Counted from the stretch's first letter, positions 1 through 6,940 are shown. The stretch is 7,282 nt of DNA from an uncultured Eubacteriales bacterium (GCA_934718145.1 CAKUZC010000050.1:1-7282); one strand, 5' to 3'. The notes: generated by a model from the letters alone, not told the origin. Numbers and translations: made by a program.

Positions 1-47
1 ACAAATAATATTAATAGTATTCCCAAAACAATCTCTAAACCACTCAT
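1..47 (-). CDS. secG: Probable SecG, preprotein translocase subunit (5' end only, runs off the left edge)
   Basis: Only the first 15 codons are present, starting at ATG 47-45 on the minus strand. They read MSGLEIVLGILLILF: a short polar start running straight into a hydrophobic helix. This closely resembles the first membrane segment of clostridial SecG, the small two-helix subunit that assists SecYE in protein export across the plasma membrane. A good Shine-Dalgarno, GAGAGGTG (62-55), sits 7 nt upstream. The start lies 20 nt past the stop of the 103-residue gene, so the two are probably co-transcribed. The identification rests on one hydrophobic segment, so another small membrane protein is possible; the adjoining sequence would settle it by showing a second helix after a short glycine/glutamine-rich loop. 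Confidence 0.6.
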   Translation of the reverse strand, partial: MSGLEIVLGILLILF

Positions 48-67
48 TTTAAAACACCTCTCATAAA

Positions 68-379
68 TTATAATTTAACATTCTGTTCGGACAAGGCCCT
101 TTCTAACCAAATGTTGGCAATGTCTAAAGCAGGATAAAGTCCGTTTTTCTGACTAATTTTAACTATTTTTTTTGAGTTTTCATTGTCAATGGATGTATCT
201 ATCATTTCGACATTTACCAGAGTGGATACATCTAAGTTTAAAGCTTTTTTAGTTTCCAATGACTCAATTTTTACAACATAAGGATCGTTCATACTGCCGT
301 AGTAAAGAATATTTCCACATCTAACCAGTGGCTTACCCCTGTATTTAAAGAATGGTACGCTTTTTTTTGTATCGTTCAT
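68..379 (-). CDS. Conserved-looking 103-residue protein of unknown function
   Basis: This is a complete small gene with ATG at 379-377 and TAA at 70-68. A strong Shine-Dalgarno, AGGGAG (390-385), lies 5 nt before the start. The protein has no signal peptide or membrane helix. Residues about 11-60 look beta-rich, with a well-ordered stretch YRGKPLVRCGNILYYG (about 13-28) followed by NDPYVV. Residues about 80-98 (GLYPALDIANIWLERALSE) look like a terminal amphipathic helix. I do not recognise a named domain. From memory, similar short proteins with a GKPLVR...YYG...PYVV core and a LYxALDIxxIWLERAL end recur in Clostridia, but I cannot verify this here. Its position directly upstream of a probable secG suggests co-expression with the export machinery; that is context only and assigns no function. 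Ribosome binding site, codon use and protein-like composition make it a real gene. Confidence 0.85.
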   Translation of the reverse strand: MNDTKKSVPFFKYRGKPLVRCGNILYYGSMNDPYVVKIESLETKKALNLDVSTLVNVEMIDTSIDNENSKKIVKISQKNGLYPALDIANIWLERALSEQNVKL

Positions 380-419
380 AAGTACTCCCTAAATCTATTT
401 ATTTAGTCTCTGACTATTA

Positions 420-448
420 ATGTTATCATGATAATTTTTAATTTTCAA
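420..448 (-). promoter_or_regulatory. Candidate sigma-A-type promoter for the 103-residue gene
   Basis: Read on the minus strand, TTGAAA (448-443) is followed after 17 nt by TAACAT (425-420). That is five and four matches of six to the vegetative consensus. Transcription would start near 413, giving a leader of about 34 nt that contains the AGGGAG ribosome binding site. The region is AT-rich, so chance matches are likely; another TTGAAA (496-491) is less well spaced to a -10. Confidence 0.4.
423..434. repeat. Perfect 12-bp palindrome overlapping the leftward promoter
   Basis: TTATCATGATAA is identical to its own reverse complement. It covers the end of the spacer and the first three bases of the candidate -10 of the leftward promoter, where a dimeric repressor could block initiation. 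I cannot match it confidently to a known regulator family. A palindrome this short can arise by chance in AT-rich DNA, so the regulatory reading is inference. Confidence 0.35.
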
Positions 449-509
449 CACTTTAGTATGAAATTCATTAAAAATTTTTTTAAAACCTAATTTCAACAAT
501 ATATATTTC

Positions 510-539
510 TTGACATACGGATTTATTCCGTAATAGAAT
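510..539 (+). promoter_or_regulatory. Candidate sigma-A-type promoter for the rny-led gene cluster
   Basis: A perfect -35 hexamer, TTGACA (510-515), is followed after 18 nt by TAGAAT (534-539), five of six to the consensus -10. It is the best promoter match in the intergenic region and points toward rny. A start near 546 would give a leader of about 210 nt before the TTG start codon. No better promoter was seen closer to the gene; a TATACT at 729-734 has no -35, and a start from it would cut into the ribosome binding site. Confidence 0.6.
516..532. promoter_or_regulatory. Candidate operator: dyad in the spacer of the rny promoter
   Basis: TACGGATTTATTCCGTA has perfect 6-bp inverted arms (TACGGA and TCCGTA) around 5 nt. 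It starts one base after the -35 hexamer and ends one base before the -10, so a bound dimer would block RNA polymerase or, like MerR-type activators with long spacers, could reshape the promoter. The arms are richer in G and C than the surroundings. The cognate regulator is not visible in the window and I do not recognise the motif. Confidence 0.45.
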
Positions 540-542
540 TAA

Positions 543-560
543 GTGAGATTTTTATCTTAC
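543..560 (+). repeat. Small inverted repeat near the predicted rny transcription start
   Basis: GTGAGAT (543-549) and ATCTTAC (554-560) can pair over 7 bp, one of them G-U, around a TTTT loop. It is not followed by a U-run, so it is not an intrinsic terminator. If transcription starts near 546, the first base pairs would be lost from the RNA, so it may only be a DNA dyad. No function is assigned. Confidence 0.25.
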
Positions 561-676
561 ATAAGGAAGAATAAATCTTATTTAACGGTACTTTTAGTGT
601 TAAAATTAAATTTTTAAGCGAATAAAATGTAATATTATGATGAATTTTAATGATAGATTTGTTTTAGTCGGTAAAT

Positions 677-699
677 TACGGATAAATATGTGTGCCGTA
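677..699. repeat. Second TACGGA/CCGTA dyad upstream of rny
   Basis: TACGGA (677-682) recurs in the leader and is followed by an inverted CCGTA (695-699). These repeat the half-sites of the promoter dyad at 516-532, but with a wider centre of 12 to 13 nt. It could be an auxiliary operator half, an RNA stem of 5 bp, or coincidence. Confidence 0.25.
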
Positions 700-716
700 T
701 CTTAAATTATTAGTTT

Positions 717-746
717 TAACCTTTAAGGTATACTATTGGGAGGTTG
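717..746 (+). promoter_or_regulatory. Possible hairpin masking the rny ribosome binding site
   Basis: AACCT (718-722) is complementary to AGGTT (741-745), which overlaps the Shine-Dalgarno GGGAGG (738-743). With flanking G-U pairs (717/746, 723/740, 724/739) the stem could reach 8 bp with a 14-nt loop. Formed, it would block ribosome access to rny. The same AACCT can also pair weakly with AAGGT (725-729), an alternative that leaves the site free. This is read by eye without any folding energy. Confidence 0.3.
738..743 (+). promoter_or_regulatory. Shine-Dalgarno site that sets the rny start
   Basis: GGGAGG is the only strong ribosome binding site near the start of the frame. It lies 11 nt before TTG 755 and 23 nt before ATG 767, and downstream of the in-frame GTG at 692. 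It therefore favours TTG 755, although the spacing is slightly long. Confidence 0.7.
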
Positions 747-754
747 TAATACAC

Positions 755-2293
755 TTGGACTTAAAAATGTTAATATTATTGGTTTTGTGTTCTATAACAG
801 CTTTTATACTCGGTGCTGTTTTCAGAAAACTTAAGGCAGAAAAAGCAATTTCCTCAGCTGAAGAAGAGGCCGAGAAAATAGTGATCAATGCTCAAGAACT
901 TGCTGAAACAAGAAAAAAAGAAGTAGTTCTTGAAGGTAAAGAAGAAGTTCACAAGTTTAGAAATGAAACCGAAAAAGAATTGTCCGAAAGAAGGAAAGAT
1001 CTTCAGCGTCAAGAAAGAAGAGTCCTTCAAAAGGAAGAGAATCTTGACAAAAAAGTTGAAAATCTCGAAAACAGAGAATTGTCACTTGAAAAAAAATCTA
1101 AGGAAATAAGCGAAAAATATGAAGAAGTTGAAATTCTCAAAAAAAATCAATTTGATATGCTTGAAAAAATTTCCGGATTTTCTGTGACTCAGGCAAAAAG
1201 TTTTCTTATGGAAAGTCTTCAAGATGAACTAACTCATGAAAAAGCTCTCAAAATAACCATGTTTGAGCAGCATTTGAGAGAAGACTGTGAAAAGAAGGCT
1301 CAAGATATTTTGTCTATAGCTTTGCAAAGATGTGCATCAGATCACATCGCAGAGGCCGTCATTTCTGTTGTTCCTCTTCCTAATGACGATATGAAAGGCA
1401 GGATAATAGGTCGAGAAGGCAGAAATATTCGTTCAATTGAGAATCTTACGGGTGTAGATTTGATAATTGATGATACTCCGGAAACAATTACTCTTTCTGC
1501 GTTTGATCCTGTTAGAAGGGAAGTCGCTCGTGTAGCTTTGGAAAGGCTTATTGCTGACGGACGTATTCATCCGGCTAAAATAGAAGAAATGGTTGACAAA
1601 GCACGTAAAGACGTAGAAAAAGAAATAAAGGAAGAGGGTCAACGTGCATTAATAGAGGTAGGAGTTAACGGAGTTCATCCTGAAATCATACGTTTACTCG
1701 GAAAACTTAAATACAGAACCAGTTATGGACAAAATGTTTTGAACCATTCCATTGAAGTTGCAAATCTTTGCGGGATAATAGCTTCAGAATTGGGACTAGA
1801 TTCATCACTGGCAAAGAGAATAGGTTTGCTTCACGATATAGGTAAAGCTTTAGATCATGAGGTAGAAGGTTCACATATTGAACTTGGTGTAAATGTTGCA
1901 AAGAAATATAAAGAAAATGAAGATGTTATTCATGCAATACACTCTCACCATGGCGATATAGAACCAAAGACACCGTATGCTTTTATTCTTCAAGCTGCTG
2001 ACACCGCTTCTGCTGCTCGTCCCGGAGCAAGGCGTGAAAACCTTGAAAATTATATTAAACGTTTAGAAAAGCTTGAAACTCTTGTTTCTTCTTTTGGAGG
2101 AGTTCGCGGATGTTATGCCATTCAGGCAGGAAGAGAAGTACGAGTTATGATAAAACCTGAGCTTGTAAATGACGAACATATGATTCCGCTCGCAAGAAGT
2201 ATTTGCAAGAAAATAGAGTCCGAACTCGACTATCCCGGTCAGATAAAAGTTAATATAATAAGAGAAAGTCGTGCTGTAGACTTTGCAAAATAA
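755..2293 (+). CDS. rny: Ribonuclease Y (membrane-anchored endoribonuclease)
   Basis: RNase Y is a single-strand endonuclease that starts bulk mRNA decay in Firmicutes, acting from the inner face of the membrane. The layout is diagnostic: an N-terminal membrane helix (about 5-25), a long charged coiled coil (about 28-195), a KH RNA-binding domain with [10 protein letters not shown] beginning near residue 215, and an HD hydrolase domain with [10 protein letters not shown] and the metal-binding pair H360-D361 in [17 protein letters not shown], then SHHGD. The C-terminus, [20 protein letters not shown], is typical. I chose TTG 755 (512 residues, near the usual 520) because GGGAGG at 738-743 precedes it and the membrane helix then falls at the extreme N-terminus. 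The open frame extends back to GTG 692, but that codon has no ribosome binding site and adds 21 residues. The gene is first in a rightward cluster, 21 nt before ymdB. Its leader is long and may carry regulation. Confidence 0.96.
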   Translation: MDLKMLILLVLCSITAFILGAVFRKLKAEKAISSAEEEAEKIVINAQELAETRKKEVVLEGKEEVHKFRNETEKELSERRKDLQRQERRVLQKEENLDKKVENLENRELSLEKKSKEISEKYEEVEILKKNQFDMLEKISGFSVTQAKSFLMESLQDELTHEKALKITMFEQHLREDCEKKAQDILSIALQRCASDHIAEAVISVVPLPNDDMKGRIIGREGRNIRSIENLTGVDLIIDDTPETITLSAFDPVRREVARVALERLIADGRIHPAKIEEMVDKARKDVEKEIKEEGQRALIEVGVNGVHPEIIRLLGKLKYRTSYGQNVLNHSIEVANLCGIIASELGLDSSLAKRIGLLHDIGKALDHEVEGSHIELGVNVAKKYKENEDVIHAIHSHHGDIEPKTPYAFILQAADTASAARPGARRENLENYIKRLEKLETLVSSFGGVRGCYAIQAGREVRVMIKPELVNDEHMIPLARSICKKIESELDYPGQIKVNIIRESRAVDFAK

Positions 2294-2314
2294 ATATTCA
2301 AGTGGTGAATTTAG

Positions 2315-3088
2315 ATGAGAGTTTTGGCTATCGGGGACATCGTTGGAAGAGGCGGAACAGATTTTTTGAGATTTAAATTAAAAAAGATAAAATTTCAAAA
2401 TAACATAGACCTAACTATTGCAAATGGTGAAAATTCAGCCGAAGGTAATGGTATATTGCCCGATTCTGCAAGAAAAATATTTGAATCCGGGGTAGATGTA
2501 ATTACCAACGGGAATCATACATTTAGGCGGAAAGAAATTTTTACATTTTTGAATGAAAACGAAAGAATAATAAGACCGTATAATTACCCTTCAGATAAAA
2601 CTCCAGGAAAAGGAATCTGTAAAATTAACGTGAAGGGAATTAATGTAGCGATTATAAATCTTTTGGGTGTTTCCTATCTCGAATGTGTTAAACTTCCTCT
2701 TGATTCCCTTGAAGAAGCTTTGAAAGAATGTTCTGATTGTCCGATAAAGATTGTAGATTTTCATGCGGAAGCTACTGCTGAAAAGAGAGCATTTGGTTAT
2801 TACTCTGATGGACGAATTTCCGCAGTTTTTGGTACGCACACTCACGTACAAACATCGGATGAAGAAATATTGCCTGAGGGCACAGGATACATCACAGACG
2901 TAGGTATGACTGGAGCTATTAATTCTGTACTGGGAGTAAAAAAAGAGTTGTCAATAAAGAGGATGAAAGATAAGATGCCGGTACGTTTTGAAAATGCATC
3001 AGGTCCCTATAAGATAGAATGTGTGATATTTGAAATTGATGAAACTACATTCAAGACAAAGTCTATTGAAAGGCTTAGGATAATATAG
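2315..3088 (+). CDS. ymdB: YmdB-family metallophosphodiesterase
   Basis: This family of calcineurin-like enzymes uses a two-metal centre; Bacillus subtilis YmdB hydrolyses 2',3'-cyclic nucleotides and affects biofilm and motility decisions. All family metal ligands appear at the same residue numbers as in B. subtilis: D8 in GDIVG, E39 and N40 in GENSAEGNG, N67 and H68 in GNH, H150 in DFHAEATAEK, and H175 and H177 in GTHTHVQT. The protein is 257 residues, close to the usual length of about 264, and is complete. ITDVGMTG near the C-terminus is also typical. A small variation is GNHTFRRKEI where many homologues have GNHTW. The ATG is preceded by a weak GGTG (2304-2307). It follows rny by 21 nt, a conserved pairing in Firmicutes. 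It should not be confused with the unrelated macrodomain protein called YmdB in E. coli. Confidence 0.94.
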   Translation: MRVLAIGDIVGRGGTDFLRFKLKKIKFQNNIDLTIANGENSAEGNGILPDSARKIFESGVDVITNGNHTFRRKEIFTFLNENERIIRPYNYPSDKTPGKGICKINVKGINVAIINLLGVSYLECVKLPLDSLEEALKECSDCPIKIVDFHAEATAEKRAFGYYSDGRISAVFGTHTHVQTSDEEILPEGTGYITDVGMTGAINSVLGVKKELSIKRMKDKMPVRFENASGPYKIECVIFEIDETTFKTKSIERLRII

Positions 3089-3208
3089 GAATAGGTTTAT
3101 GGTTTTTATACATATTAATCCTTAGTTGAAAATTAAGTTATGAAAAGTCATATTTAAAAATTTAAGCCAGAAAATAAAAAACAAAAGTTTTTGAGGAGCT
3201 GTGTTCAA
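3089..3208 (+). other. 120-nt gap between ymdB and fakA with small AT-rich inverted repeats
   Basis: This is the only sizeable gap inside the rightward cluster. CTTAGTT (3121-3127) can pair with AATTAAG (3131-3137) around GAA, and TATGA (3139-3143) with TCATA (3148-3152) around AAAG. Neither is followed by a clean U-run, so neither is a convincing terminator. TTGAAA (3126-3131) has only poor -10 partners, such as TATTTA (3151-3156) at 19 nt. An internal promoter or processing site is possible but not shown. Confidence 0.35.
3193..3198 (+). promoter_or_regulatory. Shine-Dalgarno site that sets the fakA start
   Basis: GAGGAG lies 10 nt before TTG 3209. The earlier in-frame TTG at 3191 overlaps this site and has no ribosome binding site of its own, so 3209 is preferred. 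Confidence 0.7.
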
Positions 3209-4870
3209 TTGATAAACGGTTTATGCTTAAAAAATGCCATCTTTTCCGGGGCAAATAATATATTAAAACATAAAAATCATGTTAATGAACTCAATATTTT
3301 TCCTGTTCCCGACGGAGATACCGGGACTAATATGTCCATGACGATTTCTTCTGCAGTAGAAGCTTTAAAAAAAGTAAGTGATGATGCTTCAGTTGGAGAA
3401 GTTGTGAGCTCTTTTGTACCTGCATTATTGAGAGGAGCCAGAGGAAATTCGGGAGTTATTCTTTCAATTCTTTTTAGAGGATTTTCTCAACTTTTTTCAC
3501 AATGTAATTCTGAAATTAATGGGTGTGATTTAGCAAACGCTCTGAATATTGGAGTAAAAGCTGCTTATGGAGCGGTAACAAAACCTACTGAAGGAACTAT
3601 GCTTACTGTTGCACGAATTGCTTCTGAAAAGGCTCAAAGAGCTTCCAAAATAAACAATGATGCTGTGTATGTCTGGTCTGAAATTTGCGCAGGAGCACAG
3701 GAAGCTCTCAAAATGACACCGGATTTACTTCCTGTTCTAAAAAAAGCAGGGGTTGTTGATGCCGGTGGAAAAGGATTGTGTTTGGTATTCGAGGGAATGT
3801 TGTCTGTATTTAAAGACGGTGTAATCATAGATTCTAAACCTCTTGAATCGGGATTAAAAGAAAATGATGAATTCCGTAATGCTGCTGCTGAATTTGACGC
3901 CGATATTACTTTCACTTATTGTACGGAATTTATAGTAAAACGCAGTGCTCTATGCAAATTAAATCCCATAAAACTTAGAATGCGTTTACAAAAAATCGGA
4001 GATTGTGTTGTAGTAGTTGATGATGAAGAGATAATAAAAGTACATGTACATACAGAAAATCCGGGAAAAGCATTACAGGAAGGGTTAAAGTACGGTCAAT
4101 TCCTTACGGTTAAAGTGGAAAATATGAAAGAGCAGCACCGCAAAGCAGCTGAGGAAAAACTGTCAAAAGAAAAATCTTCACAAATTTTTGAACCAAAAGA
4201 CCCGGAAGAAGAGGTAGGTTTTGTTTCGGTAGGAGCGGGAGATGGCGTGATTGCACTCTTTAAAGATTTGGGTTGTGAAAACGTTATAAGCGGTGGTCAA
4301 ACCATGAATCCCAGTACAGATAAAATTGTAGAGGCGGTTCTTGCAACTCCTGCAAAAACTGTTTATGTATTTCCGAATAATAAAAACATTATTATGTCCG
4401 CCCAACAGGCAGTTTCACTTGTAAAAGACCGTACAGTGGTTATAGTGCCAACAAAAACAATTGCTCAGGGTGTATCTGCGATTCTAGCTTTTAGCTATGA
4501 TGACGGTATTGAGGAGAATATCAGACTGATGACTGAAGCAGCTTCAAAAGTAAAGACCGGTCAAGTTACATTTGCTGCACGTGATTCTGAATTTGGTGGT
4601 TTTAAAATAAAAGAAGGGGAAATTTTAGCTCTTTCTGACGGAAAGCTTATATTTACAGAATCTGACCCTGTAAAGGCTGCTGCTCGTCTTACAAAATCGA
4701 TGATTTCCTCTGATTCTGAGTTTATCACAGTTATATATGGTGAAAATATAAGTGACGAAAAAGCTCAAGAAGCGAAAAGTTTGATAAAATCTTCTATAAA
4801 GAAGCCTTTGGAAATTAATTTGGTTAAGGGTGGTCAACCGATTTATCATTTTATTATTTCCGTCGAATAA
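3209..4870 (+). CDS. fakA: FakA/YloV-type fatty acid kinase ATP-binding subunit
   Basis: FakA is the ATP-binding subunit of fatty acid kinase. With a lipid-carrying FakB (DegV-family) partner it phosphorylates fatty acids to acyl-phosphates for phospholipid synthesis in the cytoplasm. The N-terminal DAK2/DhaL-like kinase domain (about 8-200) carries FPVPDGDTGTNM, with metal-binding D35 and D37, then RGARGNSGV (75-83) and DAGGKGL. A middle domain (about 210-310) has C238 in YCTEF and H279/H281 in VHVHTENPG, matching the Cys-His-His metal site of Staphylococcus aureus FakA. The C-terminal DegV-like domain (about 335-553) carries ISGGQTMNPST. Starting at TTG 3209 the product is 553 residues, the family's usual length, and begins with the typical INGxxLxxAIFSGANN pattern. 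No fakB is visible here, so the partner must be encoded elsewhere. The gene is followed 21 nt later by recG, a common Firmicute order. Older annotations call such genes dihydroxyacetone kinase-like; glycerone kinase activity is unlikely. Confidence 0.92.
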   Translation: MINGLCLKNAIFSGANNILKHKNHVNELNIFPVPDGDTGTNMSMTISSAVEALKKVSDDASVGEVVSSFVPALLRGARGNSGVILSILFRGFSQLFSQCNSEINGCDLANALNIGVKAAYGAVTKPTEGTMLTVARIASEKAQRASKINNDAVYVWSEICAGAQEALKMTPDLLPVLKKAGVVDAGGKGLCLVFEGMLSVFKDGVIIDSKPLESGLKENDEFRNAAAEFDADITFTYCTEFIVKRSALCKLNPIKLRMRLQKIGDCVVVVDDEEIIKVHVHTENPGKALQEGLKYGQFLTVKVENMKEQHRKAAEEKLSKEKSSQIFEPKDPEEEVGFVSVGAGDGVIALFKDLGCENVISGGQTMNPSTDKIVEAVLATPAKTVYVFPNNKNIIMSAQQAVSLVKDRTVVIVPTKTIAQGVSAILAFSYDDGIEENIRLMTEAASKVKTGQVTFAARDSEFGGFKIKEGEILALSDGKLIFTESDPVKAAARLTKSMISSDSEFITVIYGENISDEKAQEAKSLIKSSIKKPLEINLVKGGQPIYHFIISVE

Positions 4871-4878
4871 ATAACTAC

Positions 4879-4883
4879 GGAGG
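4879..4883 (+). promoter_or_regulatory. Shine-Dalgarno site that sets the recG start
   Basis: GGAGG lies 8 nt before ATG 4892, ideal spacing. The upstream in-frame GTG (4883-4885) overlaps the site itself and cannot be the start. Confidence 0.85.
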
Positions 4884-4891
4884 TGCCGTTT

Positions 4892-6940
4892 ATGGCATCT
4901 TTATTTAAAATTGATATACAAAAATTAAAAGGTGTAGGCCCCAAAAGTGCGGAACTTCTTCGCAGACTTGGAGTCTGCACCATTGGCGATATTATAAAGT
5001 TTTATCCTAAAGAATATGAGGACTGGGAACATATTCAAAGTTTGAGTTTTGCTAAAGGCAAAAAGAATCAATGTTTAAGACTTAAAATTCTTTCTGATGT
5101 AAGAAAAAATATTCTCCGGAGCGGTAAAACTCTTTATAGATTTGAAGCTACAGATGGTATAAATTTTGCAGATATTTTATTTTTTAATAATGGATTTGTA
5201 GCTCAAAAATTGATAAAAAATCATGAATATCTTTTTAGAGGAAATGTTACGGGCAATCTTTTAAGGTTTGAAATTGTTTCTCCAAAAATAAAAGATATTG
5301 ATGAATCTCATAAAATATATCCTGTTTATCGCCAGACCAAAGGACTTACTTCCACAAAAATATGCAACTTTGTTGAGAATGCTTTCAAACTTTTACCGGA
5401 AGAAATTTCAGACACGCTTCCTGAAAGTATCCGAAAAGAAAACGATTTGTGTTCTCTTGATTTTGCTTTGAAAAATATACATTTTCCGAATTCCCGACAA
5501 TCTATGGAGGAATCACGCAGAAGAATTGTTTTCGAAGAATTTTTTTTATATCAACTCGGAATGTGTTTTATAAAGAAACGTGCTCGGCAAAAAACCGAAA
5601 TAACATCTAATGAGGATTATTCATCGGAATTTTCATTACTTTTGCCTTTTGAATTAACTAATGCTCAAAAGAGAGCAATTTCCGAATGCATACAAGATAT
5701 CAAAAGTGGTTTTTCAATGAATCGACTTCTTCAAGGAGACGTAGGTTCAGGCAAGACGGCAGTATGTGCTTCGCTTGCTTACACTATGGCTAAAAATAGT
5801 TTTCAAACCGCTGTTATGGTTCCTACAGAGACTCTTGCGGTACAGCATTATCGTACATTCAGCAAATTTTTTAAAGATACTGGGATAAAAGTAGAAGTAT
5901 TATATAGCTCTATGAAAGCGAAAGAAAAACGCAAAGTTTTACAAGATATTTCTTTTGGCTTTGCAGATATAGTAATAGGAACTCATTCTCTAATTTCAGA
6001 TGTAGTCGCTTTTAAAAATCTTGGATTAACTGTAACGGATGAACAGCACAGATTTGGAGTCAATCAAAGAGCAAAAATTTCGGCAAAGGGAAATTATCCT
6101 CATGTTTTGGTTATGTCAGCAACACCTATTCCTCGAACTTTAGCCATGATTTTATATGGTGATTTGGATATTTCTGTTTTGGACGAATCCATTCCGGGAC
6201 GACAGAAGGTTGATACGTTTAGAATTGATTCTTCGAAAAGATTCCGAGCTTGGAATTTTGTAAAAAAAATAATAGATGAAGGTGGGCAGGCATATATTGT
6301 ATGTGCTTGTATAGAGGAAAATGAGAACGATATAGCGGATGTCAATACTTACCGAGATGATATGATAAAAAGCGGATTTAATGAAAAAGATGTAGCTATA
6401 CTGCACGGTAGAATGACAACAGCAGAAAAAGAATTCATTATGAATGAATTTACTGAAAATAAAATAAAAGTACTTGTATCAACAACAGTAATAGAAGTAG
6501 GTATAGACGTTCCCAATGCACAGATTATTGTTATAGAAAATGCTGAAAGATTTGGAATTTCTCAGCTTCATCAGTTAAGAGGAAGAGTAGGACGAAATAG
6601 TAAAAAATCTTATTGTGTACTTGTATCAGATGCTAAAGGAAAAGATTCTCAAAAAAGGTTTTCAGCTTTGGTAGGTTCGGGGGACGGATTTTATCTTTCG
6701 GGCGAAGATCTTAAAATAAGAGGGCCGGGGGATTTTTTCGGTACAAATCAGCATGGAGTTCCAAATATACGTATACCGACTTCATATGAGGATATAGCAA
6801 TAATGAAACAGGCACAAGTAGCTGCAGATCAACTTATGAACTATAATCCGCAAATGGAAGGCTCTGAGTTTAAATTTATAAAACACAATATTGAAAAGAA
6901 TTTTAATAAAAATGATGAAGCTCAAAGAATAATATTTTAG
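4892..6940 (+). CDS. recG: ATP-dependent DNA helicase RecG
   Basis: RecG is a superfamily 2 DNA translocase that remodels stalled forks and branch-migrates Holliday junctions and D-loops. The predicted protein is 682 residues, the same length as B. subtilis RecG. The N-terminal part (about 1-230) opens with the helix-hairpin-helix-like KLKGVGPKSAELLRRLGV and contains the OB-fold wedge region that engages branched DNA. Helicase motifs follow in order: Walker A GDVGSGKT (282-289, K288), PTETLA, GTHSLI, DEQH (383-386), SATPIPRT (from S409), TTVIEVGIDVPNA, and QLHQLRGRVGR (558-568). The C-terminal segment has GEDLKIRGPGDFFGTNQHG, typical of RecG. All catalytic residues are intact. Start ATG 4892 is fixed by GGAGG 8 nt upstream. 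It lies 21 nt after fakA and 15 nt before acpS, so it is probably co-transcribed with them although its role is in DNA repair. Confidence 0.97.
   Translation: MASLFKIDIQKLKGVGPKSAELLRRLGVCTIGDIIKFYPKEYEDWEHIQSLSFAKGKKNQCLRLKILSDVRKNILRSGKTLYRFEATDGINFADILFFNNGFVAQKLIKNHEYLFRGNVTGNLLRFEIVSPKIKDIDESHKIYPVYRQTKGLTSTKICNFVENAFKLLPEEISDTLPESIRKENDLCSLDFALKNIHFPNSRQSMEESRRRIVFEEFFLYQLGMCFIKKRARQKTEITSNEDYSSEFSLLLPFELTNAQKRAISECIQDIKSGFSMNRLLQGDVGSGKTAVCASLAYTMAKNSFQTAVMVPTETLAVQHYRTFSKFFKDTGIKVEVLYSSMKAKEKRKVLQDISFGFADIVIGTHSLISDVVAFKNLGLTVTDEQHRFGVNQRAKISAKGNYPHVLVMSATPIPRTLAMILYGDLDISVLDESIPGRQKVDTFRIDSSKRFRAWNFVKKIIDEGGQAYIVCACIEENENDIADVNTYRDDMIKSGFNEKDVAILHGRMTTAEKEFIMNEFTENKIKVLVSTTVIEVGIDVPNAQIIVIENAERFGISQLHQLRGRVGRNSKKSYCVLVSDAKGKDSQKRFSALVGSGDGFYLSGEDLKIRGPGDFFGTNQHGVPNIRIPTSYEDIAIMKQAQVAADQLMNYNPQMEGSEFKFIKHNIEKNFNKNDEAQRIIF

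Larger units (their letters stand above)
380..754. other. Divergent intergenic region between the 103-residue gene and rny
   Basis: This 375-nt, very AT-rich stretch separates the leftward and rightward transcription units. It holds a candidate leftward promoter (448-420) with a 12-bp palindrome, a candidate rightward promoter (510-539) with a 17-nt dyad in its spacer, a possible 7-bp hairpin at 543-560, a second loosely spaced dyad at 677-699, and a leader of roughly 200 nt before the rny start. No convincing gene, tRNA, known riboswitch or intrinsic terminator was seen. An open frame at 637-705 (22 codons) has no Shine-Dalgarno and is not called. Confidence 0.7.

Noticed and set aside
466..484. 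A-run and T-run as a bidirectional terminator between the divergent genes
   Set aside because: It is only a self-complementary A/T tract without a GC-containing stem, and both flanking genes start, not end, here.
543..560. Hairpin as an intrinsic terminator
   Set aside because: The 7-bp stem includes a G-U pair and is not followed by a run of T; it also lies at a likely transcription start.
637..705. Open frame of 22 codons (starts MMNFNDRF) in the rny leader, a possible leader peptide
   Set aside because: No Shine-Dalgarno precedes either ATG and the sequence has no recognisable attenuator features such as repeated codons or a following terminator.
729..734. TATACT as a -10 element close to rny
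   Set aside because: No -35 at a usable distance, and transcription from it would start at or inside the ribosome binding site.
1433..1901. Antisense open frames inside rny (1433-1642 and 1707-1901, minus strand), and similar ones inside ymdB, fakA and recG
   Set aside because: They are shadows of strongly supported coding sequence, with low-complexity composition and no independent start signals.
3099..3125. Micro-ORF of 8 codons after ymdB
   Set aside because: Too short, weak ribosome binding context and no sign of conservation that can be seen.
3209..4870. Dihydroxyacetone (glycerone) kinase
   Set aside because: The three-domain 553-residue layout with the Cys-His-His site and DegV-like C-terminus is that of FakA/YloV, not of DhaK/DhaL proteins.
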